The position numbers were made by a program, and so were the translations under genes. A DNA stretch of 60,164 nt from Trichinella spiralis (taxonomy: Eukaryota; Nematoda; Enoplea; Trichinellida; Trichinellidae): NCBI GenBank assembly GCA_000181795.3, contig CM012955.1, positions 4,250,667-4,310,830 on the forward strand, given 5' to 3'. Under the pieces are notes generated by a model, which worked only from the letters and a program-made list of their open reading frames with translations, did not search any database and was not told the DNA's origin. Below are positions 26,002 through 38,940 of the stretch, piece after piece; positions within the stretch are counted from its first letter, which is position 1; every line of letters begins with the position of its first letter.

Positions 26002-26768
26002 AAAATTGCTTACTTTTAGTCGATTGATATCAAGCATATTCGTTACTTAACTTGTTTTTAAACGTCATTCTTCACGAATACTGTTCGCCTAAATGACATT
26101 GAAGTGTGAAACGTTTGAAATTAATCTCACTTGCAATTTGAATTTTATTTATTCCATTTGTTACTTGTATGAAGCAAAGAACTGACGTGAAATTTTAATT
26201 TTACACTAATCGCAATAAATGTGGGCAATTCTGATTGACGTACAATTTTGTATAATCATGAAAGTAAACAACTGATATTTTTCGTACAATTCAAATTATT
26301 ACCGCTAATCATACATATAAACTTATGAGCGTTATGCAAATAATGTAAACGACATTGTATTTACAGGAAAAATTACCAGGTTTACTTTGATTTTCGATAG
26401 TTTCACAATTCTGCTGTAATTTGATGTGGGTTAAGAAGACACTGAACTTTTTTGTTTCCAAAGTTCATGTTGTTCCATCCATTTCATCAGTTCCAAAATT
26501 GTTTCCCATAATTTAATAAAATATTAAGGCTGCACCTACAGAGTAATAAATGATAATAATTTTCATAATCAATTTTTAATTAATGAACATAAAAACTCAC
26601 TTGTCAACTAACTTTACCAGAGAAAAGCATTAAAATAGTGAACAAGGAGTAAATACGAATAGGATAGGAAGATATAGGAAGTTTACTCTTATCTTTGTTA
26701 AATAGAATAATACTTGACATACGCATCAATTTATCAGCAGTGGATGCTAACAGAAGATGTAAATATAA

Positions 26769-26772
<4 letters not shown>

Positions 26773-26799
<27 letters not shown>
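26773..26799. repeat. (AT)n microsatellite
   Basis: About thirteen AT units just downstream of the NADK2 stop codon. Confidence 0.95.
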
Positions 26800-26844
26800 G
26801 CCAGTGATAGATAAAGAGTTTGACAGAGTCTTGCGCAGTACAAA

Positions 26845-29458
26845 TCAACGAAAAATCACAGTTTGTAAAGCATCCTGAGCATTGACTTCCAATTTAACCA
26901 TAGTACCGTAGCTGAAAGCATACGACACACCACCATCGATTATAACCTGCGCATCAAAACCGCGAGACTTTATCAATAATTGCTTCGCAAATCCACGAGA
27001 TGGAAATGGTAAGAAGGTTTCGTTGAAAATAGGGTCGCGGACCACGTAAGCAATGCCTAAAAAACATTTTCTCAATGAAAAAGAAACAAAGGAATAGAAG
27101 AAAACAAATTAACAATACCGACAGTTTCGGGAGGAAAAGCAAGCTGATTATTAAACTTATCACAAAGACGATTGACAATTTCACTGTCATCATACGGTAA
27201 TTTAACCTTGAGTTCGTCTGAGACTGAAAACGTTACAATACAACAATAATGACCAAAAAACAATAATTATCAATATATCAATATATGCATGTTCATATGT
27301 GTGTGCTTTTGATGCTTACCAATCTTCAGTAAATCTTTCAGGCAATGATCACTAAGTCTATTAATATTGAAATACCAGCTAGTGCTTCCCGTTCCTGTGC
27401 ACGCTGTCAAACCGCTGCTTTTTTGTTTCATGAATGGTCCATCATCCACCTGGAGATCATAATAAGATACACTAAATTAAAAATAAAACATAAAACCCAT
27501 CTCATTTCAAATAAATTTTAGAAAAAACCGGGAGGATAAAGATTCTCCAATGAAGATATCATTGAGTGCCAAATACGGAAGAACACGTGCGTGATGTCCA
27601 ACGTGATCGTTCGGACAATCGGAATGATTGTCATACACTGTTGAGACGGAATTTTCGGTACCCAATCGTGAACGTTCGTGCTCTTGCATGTGGTCAGCCC
27701 ATCGGTATTCCGGGTATCTCATCTAAAACATCTGTCTGTCTGACAATGCGCAAGAACAAAAATCACCAACTCACCTGACAATCGTACAACTCTTCAGGTT
27801 TGTCGAAAGCTCCATCACCAATAAGGGTTATACGAATGCGCTGTCGCCAAATCCACCTGAACATAAACATTTAACTCACTCAAATAAAAAGAAATCCTTT
27901 AACTTAAAATTGCCCGAAAAAAGTTTCTCAAAGGCAATAGGCAACTGTTCTTCGGGTTGCTTCTTCAACAGGCACAAATAACCTTCGGAGCTAAAAACAT
28001 TCAAAATAAAATTATTTTACTGTACATAATATATACAAATTTAAAAACAATTTTTTAAACATTTTCCCATCAAATTCAATTCTATCATCATTTAATCAAG
28101 TCAAAAATTCCATATTGCTACCAAAAATTTACATGGAAAAAAGTAATACTTGATAGGCAATAACTTACAGTATACCTTAATTATACGATTTGCTTTGGTC
28201 GATGAAAAAGAATCGCTTTTAACAATTTATAAAATACTGTCAAATAATTTCAATTCTTATGGTTCAGAAAACATAAACCCTCAATTTGAAATAATATGTT
28301 GTGAAAAACAGTATTCCATATGTACTGTTCCTCAACATCACAATAATTTGAATGTTATTCCTTTTGGTAAACAACAATATTCACTAAATACTCAGTTCCT
28401 ATTCTAGTGAGGTGTCAAATGATAATCATATTACGCTATAGTTGTGGAAGCGTTCAGAACAATTCTGGCGAATAATAAAATAAAATTTCATGCATGACTA
28501 GTCAGTAAAATTGAATGACAATTTTAAATTAAAAATTTCTAATTGGATATAGTAATTACTATTCAAGAACTTTTAGAAAAGCTTAAAATACAAAAATAAT
28601 ATTGAATCATTGATTTTAACGACAAAATATAAGGTAAATTATAGCACAAACCTCAACGGGTCGGTATTAATTCCAATCAATGGTTTGGATCGCTCACGAA
28701 TCTTACTAGCAGCCAACAGAAAAGTACCATCACCTCCGGCTGCAATAACCGCGTCTGCCCAGTCAACTTCTTGCGATTCATATTCCCAACGCTTTACCAC
28801 TTTATACTCAACTTTTCGTTCACTAAAACAATTTATTTATATGATTAGCTTAGTACAAAGCAACTGTGATACCTCAGTTCATGGCAGATTTTATTCAAAA
28901 ACTCATAATGCGTATTATGCTTGCTGACGAGTCTTTCATAGTCAGATCCATTCTGATTTATCTTAAATATCAAAGAAACGAAATTACACTAGCTCAAAAC
29001 AAGGTCTTGGGGCAGTAAAAGCAATTACAGTACCTTGCGCGAGAGTTCAGCTTCGGTGAGATTCTTATTCGAACTTCGTTCATAGTCCAAACGAGTTATC
29101 TTAGAAAGGACGAGCACCTTTTGTGGATTAAAAACGGAAGTACTGCTTCCGATAGCAGGTGATCGAAAATCATCGACATTTCGTGCACTATTCATCGGAA
29201 GGTTCATTAGTGCAGCGGAGTGATACTTTGACAGGGACCTGAACAAAAAACAGCTCTTTTCCAGAAACGGTGTCACTTGACAATGACAACATATACGCGG
29301 AAATTAATTTAAGAACAGCTTATCAAAAAGGAAATTATCGGATTTTTCCTATGTGAAACAAAACACACGGCATACCAAACAGTGCCGGAAGGATAAACAA
29401 CCGGAAATAACCCACTACGGCAGACGGCACCTTTTAATAAAGACAAGTATGGCCGCAT
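26845..29458 (-). CDS. nadk2: Mitochondrial NAD kinase (NADK2 type)
   Basis: Phosphorylates NAD+ to NADP+ in mitochondria, using ATP. Exons by splice sites: 29412-29458, 29034-29238, 28873-28952, 28652-28822, 27904-27990, 27775-27856, 27529-27722, 27320-27471, 27119-27223 and 26845-27056. The core motif AAGGDGTFLLAASKI sits in 28652-28822, followed by IGINTDPLRSEGYLCLL. ALNDIFIGESLSSR, DDGPFMKQKSSGL and TACTGTGSTSWYFNINR are the NAD-binding stretches and fit NADK2 rather than cytosolic NADK. The C-terminus RGFDAQVIIDGGVSYAF matches NADK2 as well. The start chosen gives MRPYLSLLKGAVCRSG, Arg-rich and free of acidic residues, which reads as a mitochondrial presequence. A different upstream start, in the open frame to 29662, is possible. 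About 400 residues, near the family length. Convergent with NUS1. Confidence 0.93.
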
Positions 29459-30235
29459 TGCGATGGTCGGCAGATTGTAACGGCACAGAGCATTCCTAGA
29501 AGAAGAATTTATGCATGTCAAACAGTTCAAACAGACGAACAAGCTTGACAAGCTCGCAGAAACGGGCAAAACCAAAACACAACAGTTCCCACTAATGATG
29601 ACCGGCCGACCACACGCGTCTTTTCTAAAAATCTTGCACGCAAGCGACAAATTAGCTCTCAATTATAACAATAACGCTATGCGAAACTTAAAGGTAAAAA
29701 AACAAAAACATTTCACAATTAAAAAACACAACAAAAACAAATTTAAAATGATCAACCATTCAACCACAACTGAATAACAAATGTAAACATCCATGTAATA
29801 CTGTAAAAGAAAGTCAAGGTCAACAACATCACTTTCGCACACTTATTGACAAAACTGCAATCACGGCAAGAAAATTAAAACAAACTTAAAATTCAATAAA
29901 TACAAACCATTTCAATTAAACTTTCATGCAAAAAATGGAAGTAAAATAATCAAAAGGCGTTTACAACACAAATAATCTCTTCTGGCAATAGCATCATATT
30001 AACGAAGCCCTACTTCCTGATAACACACACACAACCGCAATACACAATTTGACTGGTTCATTTTGATTTCCGGCACCGCCCTCAACTCAGCGAAACCTAT
30101 TTTCGTTAGTCTGCGTTAGCTATCGTAAGTGCGGCGTTCAGATGTACTCTCCTCTCTCTTGCACTCTTAATGTGGTTTAAATACCGCCATTTATTTTATA
30201 AATACTACATCAAGCAGTAATAATAATCAATAATT
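29459..30235. other. Intergenic, NADK2 5' flank
   Basis: Probable NADK2 promoter region, read leftwards. A short GC-richer patch lies near 30050-30170. No gene or named motif recognised. Confidence 0.45.
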
Positions 30236-31615
30236 TATGCGCCAACGGTCACGGGCGTTAACCAGTGTTTTAAAACTAACTTGCTGCTTAACAGCGAATT
30301 AACCTAAACGCAATTTTCAAATTTCAGCATTTTTCGATGAACATTGACTAAAATCAGATAACGGCAAAATGTTACGTAGTTGTTTAACGTGGCATATATC
30401 ACTGGGACAGCCCAACCGCTTTCTTTAGAATCAGAATATCGACATTACAACAGATTTTATGCATTAATGGACCTATTAAGATAAAGATAATAATTATGCT
30501 TCATTTATATCAACAAATCTGACAATTTGAGTTGAAGAAATATTATTATTAAGAACATACAACTAAACAAGTACATAAATACATCAATGCATTTTACTTT
30601 TTTTTCTTTTTCATCCAAAAAGTATAAGTTTATAGCACAGACATAATAAAGTACGATCACATAATATAATTGGTGAATCAAAAGAATGACATCAGCTTGC
30701 TGAAGCCTCTTCATCACAACTGAATAATGGCTTACAATATGCAGCCATAGCATGCTTCATGGCACTTCTGCTGGTTCGAAAATAGCCATCCCATTGTCTG
30801 ATACGACACCTTTGGCAATTCGTGAATGGCTAAACCATCTGCATATTTGGAGCTCTTCTAGATGAGAAAAGATTTCTTCTAAATGGACTGCCAACGTCTA
30901 TTTGTATGCAGGATCACAACTTGGTTGATCCATTTCAAGCTAGTACTTTTAGTTTCATTTCTACCGCCTTGCGCTCGTCAATCTCAGGTCTTGAAGAAAA
31001 CATTGCAGCTGCTAACCGGTTTCATACCATCTCTATTTTTCCAGAATACCATATGGAGCTTCATTTGATTTCGATCGCTTCTTTGAAACCAGTGGTTTCT
31101 CAGCAAGCTTCATGGTGCTTCTGCTGGTTTGAAAATAGCCATCCCGTTGCCTGATACGACACCTTTGACAGTTCGTGAATAGCAAAAGCATCTGCATATT
31201 TGGAGCTCTTTTAGATGAGAAAAGATTTCTTCTAAATGGACTGCCAACGTCTATTTGTATGCAGAATCACAACTTGGTTGATCTTTTTCAAGACAGTGCT
31301 TTCATGTGTGCCGCCTTGCGCTCGTCCATCTCAGGACTTGAAGAAAACATTGCTGCTGCTAACCGGGTGCATGCCATCTCTACTTTTCCAGAACACCCAT
31401 CTAGTTTCTCCTGTTTCTGATCTTTGAAGGGAGTGCTAGATACCCTTCTGTTAAGCTCGTAGCTTAGAGAATCTGCATATCTTCTTCCGACGAGAAGAGT
31501 TACTTTAGAATTTGAATGTAAAATTTTATTTTTTCCATGGTAAACGTACATCCATATATGCCTGCAAAGCAGATATCATCTATTCCGAAGGGAATGTGCA
31601 ATATCTTCGTTATTA
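30236..31615. repeat. Composite repeat, copy 1, with two 352-bp-type units
   Basis: Matches 36141-38940 in the same orientation. A shared left arm (about 30236-30760, near 93% identical by eye) is followed by two tandem units starting near 30764 and 31118, then a shared right arm (about 31420-31615). Homology stops after CTTATGGG on the right and near GTTAACC on the left. No clear terminal inverted repeat or target-site duplication was found, and no transposase was recognised. The element class is unknown; a nonautonomous Helitron-like element or a plain segmental duplication would both fit. Confidence 0.85.
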
Positions 31616-32856
31616 CTTATGGGTGCAAGTTAACGGTTCTTGCTTTATTTACTATTCAATATTATATGCATGAGCAAAATAGAATTTTTCTGTAGAATAT
31701 TCCAGAGAACCCATTACCATGTACCGCTGCATAACCGTTTCTTATCGCTATATTAAATGCACCTCTGTAATCACCACGTCAGTTAACATCTGTGCTTTGT
31801 TTTTATAGTACTGGCACGTCCCATCGTGTATGATGAACTGATTTCGGTTGAATAAAATGCTTAGCTTTAAGCGTATCAATGCAGCTGCTGACGTAATGCA
31901 AACGGTTACAGAGCATATTTATAAACGTTAGAATCAATTTCAGATCTTGCGTGATGCATGACTTGCATCTGCAAATGCCCCTCCGAAAATGAGGCAATAA
32001 AATGTTGAGCTGATGATGCCAGATATTATTAACTTATCTAATACTGATTCTTGACAGTGCAATCCAACAATGCCTCAAAAACATTACTAAAATACCATTA
32101 ATTTCCATCATTTCCGTGACCATCTTTTTCAGTTCTAACTCTCTAAAATAGTAAACCAAATGCAACTACAATTTTCATTATCATCAGAAAGCACAAGCAA
32201 TACAATATCACATATCAATATAAGAGTAAAATATACTAACTTGCTCATCAATAAACAAATGTATTCCATTTTCTTTACAAATGACATCAAAACGTATCAT
32301 TGTTGATATGCATAAAATTTCTTTGCAACTTTACGATTATCAATGATAATTCTTTCTACAGTGATCAACACGATTGTTCCACCACAATCAGTTTCCTTCC
32401 AATCATTTTCAACAAACCAACCTCCTTAATAATGATCAGAATAAACACCGTTTGCCAAAAAATGCAAACATAATTTCATTACCTACTTTCTGAAATTCCA
32501 TATTGAGACCACTACTGACGACACTGAGCTATCCAACAACAAATAAACTACTAAAAGTAAGCATACTGCAGACGATAAACATTTCATGAATTATTCTATA
32601 AAAAAATTTAAAATCTTTCATTTGCAACTTTCGGTTTAAAAATATTTTCAATGCATTCTCTTTAAAACCCTATTAAATTTTACTATAAAACGTCTTCCAC
32701 TTAACAATATTCAGAGATATCTAGCCACCTGGAACTATAAATAATATAATGAGCATTTATCACAATACGTGACTTTACATAAAATTTGTCAGGATAAAAA
32801 AATTTAGAACAAAAAATAAAGACTGAAACGAGCGCATGTTTTACCAAGAATTTGTT
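31616..32856. other. Intergenic, no gene seen
   Basis: AT-rich sequence between composite repeat copy 1 and the 3' end of the unrecognised gene. Nothing supportable found. Confidence 0.5.
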
Positions 32857-34955
32857 TCATTTGTCAGCACATGAAGAGTCTTTCGATGAGATGGGATATC
32901 GTCCCTCATAAACATCCTTAAGATCTGGATTATTGCTATCAACAGCGCCAGTCAAATATCCTTTGAAAAACATGCAACACAATGCTTGGTATCTAGGTGA
33001 CATTTCATAACGTGGTACATCTAAAGGAATTTCAACATGTATAATAATTAATTTTTTAATACAAATTTCAAATATCAAAAACAAAAAACTATTATAAACT
33101 GTTTTAAAGTAACAATTATGCTGTTAATAGAGCGCTACTAAAAGATGAAAACATTTCAAAGTAATCTTAATATTAATGTAATTAAACGTGAAACAAATCA
33201 CTGACAAAAAGTTGCATCATGATTTCAAACACATTCAGTAGAACAACAATATGCGTCTTTTTTTAAAACAAGGAATTAAAAGTATTACACTATTAATTAA
33301 CAACTGAATTGAATTCATAAATGGTTCTTATAATGTATTATATAAAATTAATTTACGCAAGCATTATAAAGCTAAATAAAAAACGAAGATATCTCATTCA
33401 ATAAAATTTTGAAAATAAAAATAAAAAATAAAAAATCCTACTTATGAGAAGCTGAGAAGCTTTTTTACTCAAAGTCTCAAACAACTGTTCAAGTGCTTTT
33501 CCTTTTGAAGCGCTGACAACCTTTCCGTCAGACATACTAATCATGGTAGGGTCACCGTAAAAAAATAAATGTCGTTGATGTCTAAAATAAATGGAAAATT
33601 TAAATTTCTCTGGAGAATAATAAAAATTCATATTGCCATATACTTCTTTCTGTATGATTGTTCACAGTTACTGTAATATATTTTCAAATCTGGAACGAGT
33701 AAATTGGCTGAATGAAAAAGTCGCCTACAAAATAACTTTTGTTTACTTAAAGAAGATTCAATAAATTAAGCTTGTATGCAAACTTGTCATTAAAAACATT
33801 GCCACTGTTTATTACCTGGACTGATCTTTATCCAGAGTTACTGCACACCGTAATTTTGGCGTCTGAGCAGAAGCCACATCAGCCACTGATTTCAATTCTG
33901 CCATGGGAAGGCAACTATCTTTCATCAACTGCAAATTTAAACAAGTATTCTCATCACAACTGTAAGAAACTTTCTTCTGAAGTTGTGATGATTTTTTCTT
34001 TCGGAAATCATGAAGTATTTTTCGAAATGCAGCCAAATCTTCTTTATCTAAAACTGTTGTTACTTCTACTTCATTATCTGCTACTCGTTGTCCAGTTTTC
34101 ATTTCAGCTATTTGCTCTGGTATCAACTGCGAGTTTAGCTCCACACATGGACCAATATTTGGAATCCCTTGTTGAAATGATAATGGCACAAATGGCAGCC
34201 ATGCTTCAACAAATCCACTTGGTGGAGTAGAAATAAAAGGCGATTCACACGACTCGCCAAATAACTCAGCTTTATTAATCATCTAAAAAACTTTTATAAA
34301 ACAACTCATAAACAGAACATTTTCAACACTACTACTGTACCGAATACAAGGTAGTACAATCGTAATCATGTTGACGATCATCAAAGTAATTACTGCCAGG
34401 AAAAACAGAAGTGTCGAAATAAGTTTGTTGGAAAATGTGTCCAGAAGTATTTGATATTTCTAAATGCAGATTATGCTTATCTTGCAATGACTCAAACTCA
34501 TCATCATTAAAATGAGATGTTCTCTTTGAGGAAATCCGCCGTTCGTGTTGGCTGGTTTCGTCCGCTGGAGTTCTTGATCTAGTCTTCAAATCCAATCTTT
34601 CGTCTTTATCCAATCCACGACAATTCGGTTCATTCACAAATAAACGTTCGCCCTCCGACCTATATTCAACCACATGAACGAGATTTTGTTTCACTGGAAC
34701 CGTGGCAAGCGGATTTATTCCATGCTTCGACTTGAAATCGAAATTGAGCTTCTTTAGGCGATCCAACGCTTGCAACTTTCTTTCAATATCTGCATTTGTT
34801 TGTGTCTCTTCAACTAAGTTTTCAACAATTTTTTCTTCAACTATTTCATCATTGTCCGCGGATACATTGCCGGTAATCGTACTGCCTTTGATGAAAATTT
34901 TCCTCGCTTTTCTATCAATCTTAACTTTCGACATCATTTGACAAAAATGTGGCAT
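32857..34955 (-). CDS. Unrecognised protein, four exons, charged and probably partly disordered
   Basis: I do not recognise the family. Exons inferred from splice sites: 34341-34955, 33816-34282, 33442-33581 and 32857-33020, all joining in phase and giving about 460 residues. The first exon encodes a Lys- and Glu-rich N-terminus with a likely helical stretch containing IERKLQALDRLKKLNFDF, and Arg- and Ser-rich linker. Exon 2 has a Pro- and Phe-rich patch (FVEAWLPFVPLSF) and a Lys-rich helix LHDFRKKKSSQLQKKV. The C-terminal part (HLFFYGDPTMISM, then PRYEMSPRYQALCCMFFKGY) looks the most folded. No signal peptide or membrane helix is visible, so a cytosolic or nuclear protein is likely. Start alternatives are ATG at 34955 or ATGATG near 34937. 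It lies between two direct copies of the composite repeat. Confidence 0.7.
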
Positions 34956-36140
34956 TAACGAAGCAGCTGCTCACAGCGTTCAGAAGCGTAGAATGTGCAG
35001 AATCGACACGATCTAGAAGCAATGAAAACATGGAATTCATACTGTAACACAGGCATTTTGAACAAAAGTACAAATTTATATTTCAAAAAACATTTACGGA
35101 AATATCCTCACACATGAATTATCAATTGATAGACATAAATGAATTAGAGAAATTTTATTTTTTTAATTTTATTGTGTATAAAATATATAATATAAATAAA
35201 CATTGTTAACAATGCAAAACTACAAAAATGATGGTTGAAATGATGGCCGTTTTATAAACTTAGTAAATCTGAATTCAGTTCAGTTACTGCTAAAATTGAT
35301 ATAACTTTCCGAGTATTTCCTGAAATTTATTTTAAGAAAAAACGCTAACTTACCACTATTTATTTACAAAGTAGTTTGTAACACTACTGGCTGAAAATGA
35401 ATAATTGCTGCATAACCATTTGCTATTCTTAAACTAATACCTCTATATAGAAAACAATTGCCAGAAACAAAAAAATTTTCTTTCAAACTGTAAACAATTG
35501 AAATTCAATCACCTTTATTTTCACAAATGAATACCATGTTAACCAGAACGACGTGCAGTACATGGAATGTTCAACTGTGTAAAGCAACTATGCTTAAATA
35601 TTAAAGCAGTTTATTGAATTTTCTCATAGAACAGAATACACTGACTGTTGAACAGCAACAAAATACACAATAACTTAAAAATAAAATGCAAATTACACGT
35701 GTGAATCAATAAATAATCTGCAATTTTACAGTTGTTACGGCCTAATTCCAAAAAATGAAACAACACAACAGTCCCACCTGGACTTTACCTGACAGCACAA
35801 ACACACGACATTACCATATAGAGACAAATGTAAATTAATCAGTTGTAAAAGATATCGGTTGACGAAAACAGCAACCTCGTAATGATTTGATATTTTTTAA
35901 TTTTCACATAAACTTTGGATTATAAGAAAAGAAAACATAAATAGAACACATTACCGAGCGTAAATAAAAGGATCGATAAAGAAATGTCGATGACAAAAGA
36001 GAAATCTAAACACGGCATTTGTAACAGCAGTCGATAACGTAGCATTTTTCTAGTTATATCACTACAATTAAACATTTTACAATTATTAATGTAGATTTAA
36101 AAGAATGATTTTACAAACTACACTACGAGATTACGCAAAA
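34956..36140. other. Intergenic, 5' flank of the unrecognised gene
   Basis: AT-rich. Presumably holds that gene's promoter near 34960-35030. No other gene or repeat recognised before composite repeat copy 2. Confidence 0.45.
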
Positions 36141-38940
36141 AATTGTGCCCCAACGTTCACTGTCGTTAACCCATGTTTTAAAACTCACTTGCTGCTTAAT
36201 AGTGAATTAATCTAAGTGCAATTTTCAAATTTCAGCATTTTTGGATGAACACTGATTGAAATCAGATAACGGCAAAATGTTACGTAGTTGCCTTACGTGG
36301 CATATATCACCGAGACAGCCCAACAGCTTTCTTTAGCAACAGAATATCGACATTACAACAGCTTTTATTCATTAATGGACCTATTAAGATTAGGATAATA
36401 ATTATACTTCATTCATATCAACAAATGTGACAATTTGAGTTGAAGAAATATTATTATTAAGAAATTACAACTAAACAAGTACATAAAAACATCAATGCAT
36501 TTTACTTTTTTTTCTTTTTCATCCAAAAAGTATAGGTTTATAGCACAGACATAATAAAGTACGACCAAATAATATAATTGGTGAATCAAAAGAATGACAT
36601 CAGCTTGCTGAAGCCTCTTCATCGCAACTGAATAATGGTTTACAATATGCAGGCACAGCATGCTTCATGGCGCCCCTGTTGGTTTGAAAATAGCCATCCC
36701 ATTGTCTGATACGACACCTTTGGCAATTCGTGAATGGCTAAACCATCTGCATATTTGGAGCTCTTCTAGATGAGAAAAGATTTCTTCTAAATGGACTGCC
36801 AACGTCTATTTGTATGCAGGATCACAACTTGGTTGATCCATTTCAAGCTAGTACTTTTAGTTTCATTTCTACCGCCTTGCGCTCGTCAATCTCAGGTCTT
36901 GAAGAAAACATTGCAGCTGCTAACCGGTTGCATACCATCTCTATTTTTCCAGAATACCATATGGAGCTTCATTTGATTTCGATCGCTTCTTTGAAACCAG
37001 TGGTTTCTCAGCAAGCTTCATAGTGCTTCTGCTGGTTTGAAAATAGCCATCCCGTTGCCTGATACGACACCTCTGGCAATTCGTGAATGGCTAAACCATC
37101 TGCATATTTGGAGCTCTTTTGGATGAAAAAGGATTTCTTCTAAATGGACTGCCAACGTCTAATTGTATGCAGGGCCACAACTTGGTTGATCTATTTCAAG
37201 CTAGTAGTTTTAGTTTCATGTTTGCGCTTTGGGCTCGTCCATCTCAGGACTTGCAGAAAGCACTGCAGCTGCTAACCGGTTGCATGCCATCTCTATTTTT
37301 CCAGAATACCATATGGAGCTTCATTTGATTTCGATCGCTTCTTTGAAACCAATGGTTTCTCAGCAAGCTTCATGGTGCTTCTGCTGGTTTGAAAATAGCC
37401 ATCCCGTTGCCTGATACGACACCTTTGACAGTTCGTGAATGGCTAAACCATCTGCATATTTGGAGCTCTTTTGGATGAGAAAGGATTTCTTCTAAATGGA
37501 CTGCCAACGTCTAATTGTATGCAGGGCCACAACTTGGTTGATCCATTTCAAGCTAGTAGTTTTAGTTTCATGTTTACGGTTTGGGCTCGTCCATCTCAGG
37601 ACTTGCAGAAAGCACTGCAGCTGCTAACCGGTTGCATGCCATCTCTATTTTTCCAGAATACCATATGGAGCTTCATTTGATTTCGATCGCTTCTTTGAAA
37701 CCAATGGTTTCTCAGCAAGCTTCATGGTGCTTCTGCTGGTTTGAAAATAGCCATCCCGTTGCCTGATACGACACCTTTGACAGTTCGTGAATGGCTAAAC
37801 CATCTGCATATTTGGAGCTCTTTTGGATGAGAAAGGATTTCTTCTAAATGGACTGCCAACGTCTAATTGTATGCAGGGCCACAACTTGGTTGATCCATTT
37901 CAAGCTAGTAGTTTTAGTTTCATGTTTGCCCTTTGGGCTCGTCCATCTCAGGACTTGCAGAAAGCACTGCAGCTGCTAACCGGTTGCATGCCATCTCTAT
38001 TTTTCCAGAATACCATATGGAGCTTCATTTGATTTCGATCGCTTCTTTGAAACCAATGGTTTCTCAGCAAGCTTCATGGTGCTTCTGCTGGTTTGAAAAT
38101 AGCCATCCCGTTGCCTGATACGACACCTTTGACAGTTCGTGAATGGCTAAACCATCTGCATATTTGGAGCTCTTTTGGATGAGAAAGGATTTCTTCTAAA
38201 TGGACTGCCAACGTCTAATTGTATGCAGGGCCACAACTTGGTTGATCTATTTCAAGCTAGTAGTTTTAGTTTCATTTCTACCGCCTTGCGCTCGTCAATC
38301 TCAGGTCTTGAAGAAAACATTGCAGCTGCTAACCGGTTGCATACCATCTCTATTTTTCCAGAATACCATATGGAGCTTCATTTGATTTCGATCGCTTCTT
38401 TGAAACCAGTGGTTTCTCAGCAAGCTTCATGGTGCTTCTGCTGGTTTGAAAATAGCCATCCCGTTGCCTGATACGACACCTTTGACAGTTCGTGAATGGC
38501 AAAAGCATCCGCATATTTGGAGCTCTTTTAGATGAGAAAAGATTTCTTCTAAATGGACTGCCAACGTCTATTTGTATGCAGAATCACAACTTGGTTGATC
38601 TTTTTCAAGACAGTGCTTTCATGTCTGCCGCATTGCGCTCGTCCATCTCAGGTCTTGAAGAAAACATTGCTGCTGCTAACCGGTTGCATGCCATCTATAC
38701 TTTTCCAGAACACCCATGTAGTTTCTCCTGTTTCTGATCTTTGAAGGGAGTGCTAGATGCCCTTCTGTTAAGCTCGTTGCTTAGAGAATCTGCATATCTT
38801 CTTCCGATGAAAAGAGTTACTTTAGAATTTGAGTGTAAAATTTTATTTCTTCCATCGCAGACGTAAATCCATTTATGCCTGCACAGCTGATGCCATCTGT
38901 TCCAAACGGAATGTGCAATATCTTCGTTATCACTTATGGG
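36141..38940. repeat. Composite repeat, copy 2, expanded to six units
   Basis: Same left and right arms as the copy at 30236-31615, in the same orientation about 5.9 kb away. The left arm is about 36141-36660 and the right arm about 38720-38940. The extra length comes from the internal 352-bp array. Many short overlapping frames are open in the units, but the period of 352 is not a multiple of three and the frames do not join. Confidence 0.88.
36676..38720. repeat. 352-bp tandem array, six units
   Basis: Units start near 36676, 37025, 37377, 37729, 38081 and 38433, the middle ones exactly 352 bp apart. Three sequence types can be seen around the centre of the unit. Type A (36676 and 38081 units) has ACCGCCTTGCGCTCGTC; type B (37025, 37377, 37729) has a variant with TTTGGGCTCGTCC and CTTGCAGAAAGC; type C (38433) lacks the unit's end. 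Type B units are almost identical to one another. Copy 1 of the composite repeat has only types A and C. Confidence 0.95.

Larger units (their letters stand above)
25936..26844. other. Intergenic between convergent NUS1 and NADK2
   Basis: AT-rich 3' flanks of two genes that face each other. Holds the NUS1 poly(A) signal and an (AT)n tract at 26773-26799. No gene seen. Confidence 0.5.

Noticed and set aside
30236-31615. Terminal inverted repeats on the composite element
   Set aside because: Only a shared GTTAACG-like word occurs near the two ends; this is too short, and it is not kept in the copy at 36-39 kb.
36791-38471. Repeated 60-98-residue open frames in the 352-bp units as a protein family
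   Set aside because: The unit length is not a multiple of three, two phases are open at once, frames end within each unit and no splice signals link them. They are repeat-derived.
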